Program-made: the position numbers and the translations under genes
Shown: positions 1 through 5,959 of the stretch, in pieces
Layout of the letters: each line of letters opens with the position of its first letter
Numbering within the stretch: the first letter of the stretch is position 1
Source of the DNA: an uncultured Pseudomonadota bacterium
Lineage (GTDB): Bacteria; Desulfobacterota_B; Binatia; UBA9968
Direction: 5' to 3'
DNA: 5,999 bases
Assembly: GCA_946478635.1 (NCBI GenBank)
Contig: CAMLCX010000322.1
Location: 1-5,999 of the forward strand
Notes under the pieces: generated by a model
Databases searched by the model: none
Seen by the model: only the letters and a program-made list of their open reading frames with translations
What the model was told of the DNA's origin: nothing

Positions 1-2
1 TC

Positions 3-1187
3 TACTTCGGCGACAATTATTTTCACGAGCATAAAGACGAGGCCATGGCTGCGATCCTCGCCGAGTTGGAGAAGCGGCAGGCGGATGCGGTTGTCGCCGG
101 TCCGGCGTTCAATGCCGGACGTTATGGTCTCGCTTGTGTCGAAATTTGCCAGACGGTGAGCGGACGCCTGGGGCTTCGGTGCGTTACTGGCATGGAAGCC
201 GAGAATCCGGCCGTTGGCCTTTATCGTGATTATCACAACGATAAGGTATTTCTGTTTGCCACGACAGAAAGCACGACTGGAATGATTCCCGCTTTGAAAT
301 CCATTGCGCCTTTTGTTTGCCGGTTGGCGCTCGGCGAGGAGATCGGAGCGGCGGATGCCGAAGGCTATGTGCCGCGCGGCATTCGTCGTTTGACGCGCGT
401 CGATCGTCCGGCGGTCGACCGGGCCATCGACATGTTGCTCGCCAAGGTCGCGGGCAAGCCGTTCAAAACCGAGGTGCCGATGGAAGTCTGGGATAAAGTG
501 GCACCCGCGGCGCCCCTCGCAGATGTTTCCGGCGCGAAGCTGGCGGTGATTTGCACCGGTGGCGTCGTGCCCTGGGGCAACCCGGATGGGTTCAAGACTT
601 ATCGCAATACTTTTTGGCGCAAATATAACTTCGCCGAGCTGAAGGCGTTGGAGTCCGGCAAGTGGGAAGCCGTGCACGGCGGGTATAACGTCGCTTTCAT
701 GAATCAGAATCCGCACTACGGCATGCCGCTCGATGCATTGCGGACTTTGGAAGCGGAAGGAAAGATCGGCCGCGGCAAACTTTATCCCGCCTACTACGTC
801 ATTCCCGGCAATCAGGGCTCGCCCGCGGTCATGCGCCGCGTCGGCCAGGAAATCGGCGCCGAACTGCGCAAGGAGGGCGTCGACGGCGTGCTACTGGTCG
901 CGACGTGAGGGACGTGCAGTCGCAGCGGCGCTGTGATCAGCAAAGAACTCGATAGGGCAGGCCTTCCGGTGGCAATGATCAGCGCCATGTATCCGGTGGC
1001 GGAGCAGGTGGGCGCGAGCCGCATCGTCAAAGCGGTTGCGATTCCCCACCCCTGCGGTGATCCGAGTTTGCCGGCGGAGCTGGACGCACAGCTGCGGCGC
1101 GAGATCGTCGCGACGGCGCTCAAAGCGTTGGAAGCGAAAGTCGAAACCTCCACGGTGTTTGCGCCGAAGATCGCGGCGAGCGCGTGA
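3..1187 (+). CDS. grdB-like: GrdB-like selenoprotein, component B of glycine/sarcosine/betaine reductase family (5' partial, in-frame TGA = Sec)
   Basis: In the classical enzyme, GrdB is the selenoprotein subunit of component B. It works in the cytoplasm with GrdE to bind the amino-acid substrate and cleave its C-N bond, passing a carboxymethyl group to selenoprotein A. The frame is open from base 3 (YFGDNYFHE, matching the conserved GDNYF region), so the gene starts upstream; about 40-50 N-terminal residues are missing by comparison with the family. It reads through TGA at 906-908 as VAT-U-GTCSRSG and continues with RAGLPVAMIS and AIPHPCGDPSLP, both conserved family segments, to TGA at 1185-1187. 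This gives 394 residues in the window counting Sec. The redox motif is U-x-x-C. The nearby Cys of classical GrdB (TRCG) is Ser here. A conventional gene caller would wrongly split it at 908. It is probably cotranscribed with the grdE-like gene that follows. The true substrate is unknown. Confidence 0.9.
919..937 (+). promoter_or_regulatory. Candidate bacterial SECIS stem-loop
   Basis: Starting 10 bases after the in-frame TGA (906-908), bases 919-926 (GTCGCAGC) pair with 930-937 (GCTGTGAT) in an 8-bp stem that includes two G-U pairs. The loop at 927-929 is GGC. Bacterial SECIS elements lie inside the coding sequence just downstream of the UGA and carry G in a small apical loop recognised by SelB, so spacing and loop both fit. 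The pairing is read by eye without an energy calculation. The region is also protein-coding, so some pairing could be chance. Confidence 0.6.
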
Positions 1188-1210
1188 CTGCAGGGGCGTG
1201 AATTGATTTC

Positions 1211-1253
1211 GTTCAAGCCGTGCAAAACGTTCAAGTAGTTCAAATCATTTAGG
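1211..1253 (+). repeat. 9-bp-period tandem repeat array, copy 1
   Basis: Four consecutive 9-mers are visible: GTTCAAGCC, GTGCAAAAC, GTTCAAGTA and GTTCAAATC, followed by the tail ATTTAGG. The array begins 24 bases after the grdB-like stop and ends 43 bases before the grdE-like start. The same unit order recurs at 2612-2653 and 4381-4422, so this is a dispersed intergenic element and not a one-off low-complexity run. Its role is unknown. Confidence 0.85.
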
Positions 1254-1295
1254 ACTGGATTTTGGCGGCCGGAACTTTCGCGAGATTGCCTGATT

Positions 1296-2600
1296 ATGCG
1301 TCTTGAGATCGCCGAATTCCCTGTTGCAAGCATCAAGCTGGGTGATCGCTTTCGTTATCAATCGGGTCAATTGACGATCGATCAAGCGGCCGTCGAACAG
1401 ACGGTCTTGCAGGAAAAAAGCATCGAAGCGGCCTGGCTCGATGTCGTTGCGCCCGGCGACAGGGTGAGGGTTACCGGGATTCGCGATGTTGTCGAGCCGC
1501 GCGTCAAAGTGGGCGGCACGGGCCAAGTGTTCCCCGGCGTGCTCGGTCCGGTGGAGCCGGTGGGCGAGGGGCGCACGCACCGGCTTTCGGGCATGGCGGT
1601 GTTCGTCACAGCCGAGTACGAAGGCACCGTCCGCGCCGGACTCGGCGTCCAGCGCAGCGCGATTCTCGATATGTGGGGCGCCGGCGCCGATGCGTCGCCG
1701 TTCAGCGCCTTGCGCGGCCTGGTCTTGAATCTGCGCCTGGCCAAGGGTCTTTCCGAATTGAACGCCCACGTGATCATCCAACGGGCGGCGTTCGAGACCG
1801 CAAAGAAGCTTGCGGAAACGACGATCGATCTCGCGCCGCATGCAGTTGAAGTTTTCGAGCTCGGCAACGGCAAACCCGAGCTGCCCAACGTGCTGCTCAT
1901 TCAGGGCTGTCTCACGGACAGCCCCAATCCGCACTCCGGCGTAAGCTACTTCGGCCTCCCGATCCGCGATTCGCTGGCGACGGTCATTCATCCCAATGAA
2001 TTTCTCGACGGCGTGTTCAGCATGTACGCGACCCGTTGCATTGCCTATTTCCCCGTCACCTGGGATTGGCAGAATCATCCGTTGCTGCTCGGCCTCTATC
2101 GCGAGCACCGCAAGCGGCTCAATTTTTTGGGCGTGATTCTCGAGCGCATCCGCTATGATACTTTTCACGGCAAGGAAGTGATCGCGCACAATACGGCCCA
2201 GTTGGCGACCCAGCTCGGCGCCGACGCGGCTCTGGTGACCTGGCTCGGTTCGGGCAATGCGTTCGTCGACGTCATGCTGACGGTGCGGGCGTGCGAGCAG
2301 CGCGGCATCAAAACCACGCTGGTGAGTTACGAGTACGGCGGTAAAGACGGCGTCGACTCGCCGCTGCTATTTTACACGCCGGAAGCGAGTGCTATCACGA
2401 GCACCGGCAGCCGCGATCGCTGGATCGAGCTGCCTGAGGCGGAGAGAATTGTCGGACCCTATGAGAAGATCAAAGTGCTCAGCTATCCCGGCGCGCCGCT
2501 GACACCTGCGCGTGGGCCGTTTACGCTCGATGCGCGCGATATGATCGTCGGCGGTGTCGATTACTGGGGGCGCGGTCATTGGAACTGCCTGGCGTATTGA
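1296..2600 (+). CDS. grdE-like: GrdE-like subunit, glycine/sarcosine/betaine reductase component B (paralogue 1)
   Basis: The product is 434 residues, close to full GrdE length. The start is chosen because MRLEIAEFPV matches the MRLEI opening of GrdE, although I see no strong ribosome binding site. Family-like blocks include VTGIRDVVEPRVKVGG (about 60-74), the QVFPGVLGPV block (about 77-86), SAILDMWGAGA (about 121-131), VIHPNEFLDGV (just before residue 240) and, near the end, YEYGGKDGVDSPL. Classical GrdE is a proprotein that cleaves itself at a Cys (near residue 242 from memory) to make a pyruvoyl group that captures the substrate amine. Here Cys248 (codon 2037-2039) is the nearest Cys, but an ungapped fit to classical GrdE puts Thr246 at the exact site, so processing is uncertain. 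Cys205 is shared with paralogue 2. It follows the grdB-like gene after 108 bases on the same strand and is its obvious partner. Confidence 0.92.
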   Translation: MRLEIAEFPVASIKLGDRFRYQSGQLTIDQAAVEQTVLQEKSIEAAWLDVVAPGDRVRVTGIRDVVEPRVKVGGTGQVFPGVLGPVEPVGEGRTHRLSGMAVFVTAEYEGTVRAGLGVQRSAILDMWGAGADASPFSALRGLVLNLRLAKGLSELNAHVIIQRAAFETAKKLAETTIDLAPHAVEVFELGNGKPELPNVLLIQGCLTDSPNPHSGVSYFGLPIRDSLATVIHPNEFLDGVFSMYATRCIAYFPVTWDWQNHPLLLGLYREHRKRLNFLGVILERIRYDTFHGKEVIAHNTAQLATQLGADAALVTWLGSGNAFVDVMLTVRACEQRGIKTTLVSYEYGGKDGVDSPLLFYTPEASAITSTGSRDRWIELPEAERIVGPYEKIKVLSYPGAPLTPARGPFTLDARDMIVGGVDYWGRGHWNCLAY

Positions 2601-2611
2601 TATTTCTAATC

Positions 2612-2653
2612 GTTCGAGGCGTTCAAAACGTTCAGATGGGTCAACGGTTAAGG
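2612..2653 (+). repeat. 9-bp-period tandem repeat array, copy 2 (degenerate)
   Basis: Units are GTTCGAGGC, GTTCAAAAC, GTTCAGATG, then the shortened GGTCAACG and the tail GTTAAGG. Unit order and tail match copies 1 and 3, with more substitutions and one missing base. It starts 12 bases after the grdE-like stop. Its right end overlaps the stop codon of the minus-strand zinc-ribbon gene (2648-2650), so it fills the convergent gap. Confidence 0.8.
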
Positions 2654-2866
2654 CCGGCGCTCAAGTTTTCCTTTCGTCTCCCGCGGGGAGGAGGGGTTTT
2701 CTGACGGTCTTTTTATCCGCCAGAATCGATGGCCGCATTCTTTGCAACGGAAAGGCTGAATATAGGCGAGACTCAGGATTGCTCGAATCGCCGGGAAGCG
2801 TTGAGACGGCCTCACCTCGGCGCTGTCGCATCGAGGACAAATAGGCGGTCTTTGGGCGTCCGTCAT
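2648..2866 (-). CDS. Small zinc-ribbon protein (72 aa)
   Basis: The product is a 72-residue basic protein with two CxxC knuckles, C10-P-R-C13 and C41-K-E-C44. The second sits in FRCKECGHRFW, typical of small bacterial zinc-ribbon proteins. About 27 residues separate the knuckles, including a short hydrophobic stretch (AIRAILSLAYI, about 26-36). The four cysteines probably bind one zinc; the partner (nucleic acid or protein) cannot be told. The ATG at 2866-2864 is chosen because a Shine-Dalgarno-like AAGGCGGG lies just upstream on this strand and the protein begins shortly before the first knuckle. The frame stays open upstream to 3598, but that part is antisense to the second grdE-like gene and looks like a shadow. 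The gene is convergent with grdE-like 1 and divergent from grdE-like 2. Confidence 0.78.
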   Translation of the reverse strand: MTDAQRPPICPRCDSAEVRPSQRFPAIRAILSLAYIQPFRCKECGHRFWRIKRPSENPSSPRETKGKLERRP

Positions 2867-2930
2867 TTGCCCGCCTTCAAGACTTTTCCGAAGGGATTGC
2901 GATGCGACTAAACGAATGCATTGTCCTGGC

Positions 2931-2946
2931 AATGGGTCGACCCATT
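2931..2946. promoter_or_regulatory. Perfect 16-bp palindrome in divergent spacer, candidate operator
   Basis: AATGGGTCGACCCATT is identical to its own reverse complement. It lies between the divergent zinc-ribbon gene (start 2866) and grdE-like 2 (start 3068), where a dimeric repressor or activator could control both. No convincing -35/-10 pair was found beside it, so operator function is inferred from symmetry and position only. Confidence 0.4.
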
Positions 2947-3025
2947 TTGAGAGGCTAGCAATCTCCGGGAGGAGCTGCAATCGGGCTTTACGACAGGTCT
3001 GTATCGAGTAGATTGACGGAAAGCC

Positions 3026-3040
3026 GCGACCGGCGGTCGC
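3026..3040 (+). other. GC-rich hairpin in leader of second grdE-like gene
   Basis: GCGACC (3026-3031) pairs perfectly with GGTCGC (3035-3040) around a GGC triloop, ending 27 bases before the grdE-like 2 start. It could be a leader RNA structure affecting translation, or chance in GC-rich DNA. There is no T-run after it, so it is not an intrinsic terminator. Confidence 0.3.
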
Positions 3041-3067
3041 CCTGATGCTTCGGAGAGCGGATGACGC

Positions 3068-4375
3068 ATGCGACTTGAGATGGCGGAATTTCCGGTGCGC
3101 CGAATTCGTATTGGCGGGGCGTACGGATATCGAGACGGCTTGCTGGAGGTCGACGGCGACGATCTCACGCAAGGCGTGCTGCGCGATCGGCGCATCGAGA
3201 CAGCAAATCTCGATGTCGTAGCGCCCGGCGAGCCTGTGCGCGTCACGGGAATTCGCGACGTGGTGGAGCCGAGAATCAAATTCGGCGGCGCGGCGCAGGT
3301 TTTTCCCGGCGTGTTGGGTCCGGTGATGGCGGTTGGCGGCGGTTTGACGCATCGCCTTTCCGGCATGGCCGTGCTCGCTACGGCGGCCTATGAAGGCACA
3401 GTGCGCGCCGGCACCGGAGTCCAGCGCAGCGCGATCCTCGATATGTGGGGCCGAGGGGCGGAATCGTCGCGCTTCAGTGCGCTCAATCATCTGGTTCTTA
3501 TCATGGGGCTCAAAGCCGGCTTGGGCGAGCTCGAAGCGCACAGCGCCATTCAAACCGCCGAATTCGAGGTCGCTCGCAAAGTCGCCGAGACAACTCAAGG
3601 ACTCACGCCGTCACAAATTCAAACTTACGAGTTGAACGCAGGCGCGGGGCAGTGCCCGCGCATCGTTCTCATTCAAGGCTGCATCACGCAGGCGCAGCAG
3701 CCTCATTCGGGCATCGGCTATTACGGCCTGCCGATTCGCGAATCGCTGCCGACGGCGATCCATCCCAACGAACTGCTCGACGGCGCGGTCACGCCGAACA
3801 CAACGCGCGGCATCGGCTACTACCCGACCAGTTGGGACTGGCAAAATCATCCCCTGGCCATGGGCCTGCATCGCGAGCAGGGCACCGGCAGGCTTGCCTT
3901 CGCGGGCATGATCCTGGAACGAATTTCCTACGAAACGCATCAGGCGAAAGAGGTCGTGGCGCACAACGCCGCGCAGTTGGCACGGAGCCTGGGCGCCGAT
4001 GCCGCGTTGATTACCTGGACCGGCTCCGGGAATGCTTTTGTCGAAGTGATGCTGACCATTCGCGCCTGCGAACGGCTCGGCATCAAAACCGTGCTGGTGA
4101 CCTACGAATACGGCGGCAAAGATGGCGTCGACTCGCCGCTACTGTTCTACGCCGTTGAAGCGGACGCGGTCGTAAGCACCGGCAGCCGCGATCGCTGGAT
4201 TGAGCTGCCCGAACCCGAGAAGATTGTCGGGCCGTACGATGCCATTCGCGTTCTCAGTTATCCCGGCGCTCCCGCCACGCCCGCCCGGGCTCCATTGACG
4301 CTCGATGCCCGCGATATGATCATCGGCGGTGTGGATAACTGGGGATGCGGTCATTGGAGCTGCCTGGGTTATTGA
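3068..4375 (+). CDS. grdE-like: GrdE-like subunit, glycine/sarcosine/betaine reductase component B (paralogue 2)
   Basis: The product is 435 residues and is collinear with the gene at 1296-2600, with a single-residue length difference in the LHREQ region after residue 248. The start matches that paralogue (MRLEMAEFPV). Shared blocks include VAPGE, VTGIRDVVEPR, QVFPGVLGPV, GVQRSAILDMWG, IHPNELLDGA, WDWQNHPL, YEYGGKDGVDSPLLFY, GSRDRWIELPE and LDARDMIIGGVD. Cys205 and the Cys four residues from the C-terminus are kept, but residue 248 is Gly (codon 3809-3811) where paralogue 1 has Cys. No GrdB-like gene precedes it; it follows a divergent spacer and probably has its own promoter. A GGAG at 3052-3055 is better spaced for an out-of-frame ATG at 3061 than for the true start. 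It may be an alternative partner for the GrdB-like selenoprotein or a protein with a changed role. Confidence 0.92.
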   Translation: MRLEMAEFPVRRIRIGGAYGYRDGLLEVDGDDLTQGVLRDRRIETANLDVVAPGEPVRVTGIRDVVEPRIKFGGAAQVFPGVLGPVMAVGGGLTHRLSGMAVLATAAYEGTVRAGTGVQRSAILDMWGRGAESSRFSALNHLVLIMGLKAGLGELEAHSAIQTAEFEVARKVAETTQGLTPSQIQTYELNAGAGQCPRIVLIQGCITQAQQPHSGIGYYGLPIRESLPTAIHPNELLDGAVTPNTTRGIGYYPTSWDWQNHPLAMGLHREQGTGRLAFAGMILERISYETHQAKEVVAHNAAQLARSLGADAALITWTGSGNAFVEVMLTIRACERLGIKTVLVTYEYGGKDGVDSPLLFYAVEADAVVSTGSRDRWIELPEPEKIVGPYDAIRVLSYPGAPATPARAPLTLDARDMIIGGVDNWGCGHWSCLGY

Positions 4376-4380
4376 GAGCC

Positions 4381-4422
4381 GTTCAAGCCGTTCAAAACGT
4401 TCAAATAGTTCAAGACGTTAGG
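4381..4422 (+). repeat. 9-bp-period tandem repeat array, copy 3 (best preserved)
   Basis: Units are GTTCAAGCC, GTTCAAAAC, GTTCAAATA and GTTCAAGAC, with the tail GTTAGG, beginning 6 bases after the grdE-like 2 stop. All four units keep GTTCAA and only the last three bases vary. This is the clearest statement of the element's pattern. Confidence 0.88.
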
Positions 4423-4515
4423 CAGGTCGTTTGGCTGACGCCGATTTGTCTGGCGTGAAAATTCGACGATCGGTTAGCCGCCACACTTTTTCAGACACAA
4501 AAATCCCCGAAGGTT

Positions 4516-4561
4516 AAGATACGTCAAGATACTTGCGTTGGCGCGGTCTCTGCTCTATCTT
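4516..4561 (+). promoter_or_regulatory. Candidate promoter with upstream direct repeat, for the peptidase E-like gene
   Basis: A -35-like TTGCGT (4533-4538) and a -10-like TATCTT (4556-4561) are separated by 17 bases, ending 24 bases before the ATG at 4586. Directly upstream, AAGATAC occurs twice (4516-4522 and 4526-4532) with a 10-bp period, a layout suited to a regulator binding one face of the helix. Matches to the sigma-70 consensus are only partial. Confidence 0.3.
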
Positions 4562-4585
4562 CGCGAATCATTACTGACCTGACCG

Positions 4586-5302
4586 ATGGCGGGCAAGACT
4601 AAACAAATCATACCGATCGGCGGCGGCGGATTTTATCGCGACCCCGACAATCTCGAATTAGAGAAGTACATTATTCGGCAAAGCGGCGCGCAAAATGCTC
4701 GGGTCGCTTTCGTGCCGACCGCCAGTGGCGAGCCGGATCATTACGTTGCGAGTTTTTACACAGCGTTTCTGAGGCTCGGCTGCCGTCCGTCGGTGCTGAC
4801 GTTTTTCAAGCGCACTCCGGATCTGCGCGCGTTTCTGCTGGACCAGGACATCATTTACGTCGGCGGCGGCAATACCAAAAGTCTCCTCGCCGTATGGCGC
4901 GATTGGGACGTCACCGAGATTCTGCGCGAAGCTTGGGAATCGGGCGTCGTGCTCACGGGGGTGAGCGCGGGCGCTATTTGCTGGTTCGAAGAAGGCTTGA
5001 CGGATTCGTTTTCCGACGCGCTTCGCCCGCTCAAAGGTCTCGGGTTCTTGCCTGGCAGTTGTTGTCCGCATTACGATGGCGAGCCGCAGCGCCGGCCTTC
5101 CTATCATCAACTTCTCGCTGCCGGCGAAATTTCCGCCGGCGTTGCCATCGAGGACTGGACCGGCGTGCATTATAAAGATGCGCAGATTTACAAGGTCGTC
5201 TCGTCCAAGCGCGGCGCCCGGGCCTACAGCATGCGCGCCGTATTCGGTTCAGTGCAGGAAGTGGCGCTGCCGGCCGAACTTCTTGGTACGGTCGTGTCGT
5301 AG
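4586..5302 (+). CDS. Peptidase E / cyanophycinase-type serine hydrolase (peptidase family S51)
   Basis: The product is 238 residues, the usual size for cytoplasmic S51 enzymes, with no signal peptide. It starts with the family's glycine-rich strand (IIPIGGGGF, 8-16), followed by AFVPTAS (41-47), YVGGGNT (91-97) and the nucleophile elbow GVSAGAICW (125-133) with Ser127. His162 in CCPHYDGE is the likely catalytic His. An acidic residue near 136-140 may complete the triad. Family members hydrolyse Asp-X dipeptides or, in cyanophycinases, beta-Asp-Arg dipeptides from cyanophycin. The short form without an N-terminal extension is closer to peptidase E-like proteins, and the substrate cannot be set from sequence. 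I see no clear ribosome binding site before the ATG, but MAGKTKQIIPIGGGGF fits the family N-terminus. The CBS-domain gene follows after 49 bases and may be cotranscribed. Confidence 0.86.
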   Translation: MAGKTKQIIPIGGGGFYRDPDNLELEKYIIRQSGAQNARVAFVPTASGEPDHYVASFYTAFLRLGCRPSVLTFFKRTPDLRAFLLDQDIIYVGGGNTKSLLAVWRDWDVTEILREAWESGVVLTGVSAGAICWFEEGLTDSFSDALRPLKGLGFLPGSCCPHYDGEPQRRPSYHQLLAAGEISAGVAIEDWTGVHYKDAQIYKVVSSKRGARAYSMRAVFGSVQEVALPAELLGTVVS

Positions 5303-5351
5303 CGCAAAAACAGCCGCGGGCACAAATTTTTACAACCGGGCGGGGGTATAA

Positions 5352-5810
5352 ATGGCAGCTCTAAAAAAGCGCAAGAGAATGCCCATCGTAGGTGCGGTGA
5401 TGACGTCATTCCCGTACTTTGTGGAGGCCGGCGAAACCGTGGCAACCATGGAACGCTTGATGGATAAGCGCGGCATCCGTCATTTGCCGGTGCAAGAGAA
5501 TGGCAAAGTTGTTGGCATCGTGTCCGAGCGGGATTTGCATCATTACGTCAAGCGCGATGCGCCAGCAGCGGAAAAGGAGAAGATTCTGGCGCGCGATATT
5601 ATGATTACCGACCCCTATATTGCGTCTTTTCGCGCGCCGCTCAACGAAGTCGTGCACGAGATGGCCAGGCGGCGTATCGGTTCGGTCATCGTGCAGCGGC
5701 AGCATAAGCTGGCGGGCATTTTGTCGGCGATTGATGTGTGTCGAATCCTAGGCGAGTACCTCGACTCCATGTTTCCAAGCGACAGCCGAGGTGGCGATTC
5801 AGCGGCGTAA
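5352..5810 (+). CDS. Two-CBS-domain protein (152 aa)
   Basis: The protein is a stand-alone Bateman module. CBS domain 1 is at about 14-68 (VMTSFPYFVEAGETV, GIRHLPV, VVGIVSERDL) and CBS domain 2 at about 80-136 (IMITDPYIA, RRIGSVIV, LAGILSAIDV). CBS pairs bind adenine nucleotides such as AMP, ATP or S-adenosylmethionine and usually control a partner protein. No catalytic or membrane domain is attached, so it would act as a soluble sensor with an unidentified partner. A purine-rich GGGGG (5342-5346) lies 5 bases before the ATG and supports the start. The C-terminal tail (about 141-152) is polar and probably disordered. It follows the peptidase E-like gene after 49 bases with no terminator seen between them. 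Confidence 0.93.
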   Translation: MAALKKRKRMPIVGAVMTSFPYFVEAGETVATMERLMDKRGIRHLPVQENGKVVGIVSERDLHHYVKRDAPAAEKEKILARDIMITDPYIASFRAPLNEVVHEMARRRIGSVIVQRQHKLAGILSAIDVCRILGEYLDSMFPSDSRGGDSAA

Positions 5811-5873
5811 ATCGTCGCCTTTCGCGCGTACGTCCCAATGGAATTGTGTCAGCGAGATAGGCGCCTCATTCAA

Positions 5874-5956
5874 ATTGGAGTGTTGGAGTATTGGAGTGTT
5901 GGGGTTGCAAGGATTCCATTACTCCAATACTCCAATAATCCATCGCTCCGGTTTTT
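5874..5956. terminator. Inverted array of 8-bp repeats, candidate bidirectional terminator
   Basis: The left arm is four 8-mers (ATTGGAGT, GTTGGAGT, ATTGGAGT, GTTGGGGT; 5874-5905). The right arm carries the complement, ACTCCAAT twice (5921-5936), then degenerate units. Bases 5883-5897 pair perfectly with 5921-5935 over 15 bp, and weaker pairing extends both inward and outward to about 5876 and 5942. A TTTTT run at 5952-5956 lies about 10 bases past the stem, which is later than in a textbook terminator. It sits between convergent genes, where a bidirectional terminator is expected. Confidence 0.6.
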
Positions 5957-5959
5957 CTC

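Noticed and set aside
906..908. TGA read as a true stop, with two separate genes or a pseudogene at 45-908 and 933-1187
   Set aside because: The same frame continues through conserved GrdB motifs, and the position equals the family's known selenocysteine.
1245..2189. Long minus-strand open frame (314 codons) antisense to the first grdE-like gene
   Set aside because: No recognisable motifs. It mirrors the codon bias of a strongly supported plus-strand gene, and the second copy has a similar antisense frame.
2598..2600. TGA stops of the two grdE-like genes as possible further selenocysteine codons
   Set aside because: The proteins end at the normal family C-terminus (Ala/Gly-Tyr), and no conserved coding sequence or SECIS-like stem follows.
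2867..3598. Upstream extension of the minus-strand zinc-ribbon frame
   Set aside because: It lies mostly antisense to grdE-like 2, resembles the antisense translation of grdE-like 1, and a good start with a ribosome site exists at 2866.
1211..4422. 9-mer arrays as a CRISPR
   Set aside because: Units are 9 bp with no unique spacers, and there are no cas genes.
4438..4456. ACGCC/GGCGT hairpin as a terminator for grdE-like 2
   Set aside because: The stem is only about 5 bp with a 9-base loop and no T-run follows.
4658..5170. Minus-strand open frame antisense to the peptidase E-like gene
   Set aside because: No family motifs, while the plus strand encodes a clear S51 enzyme across the same bases.
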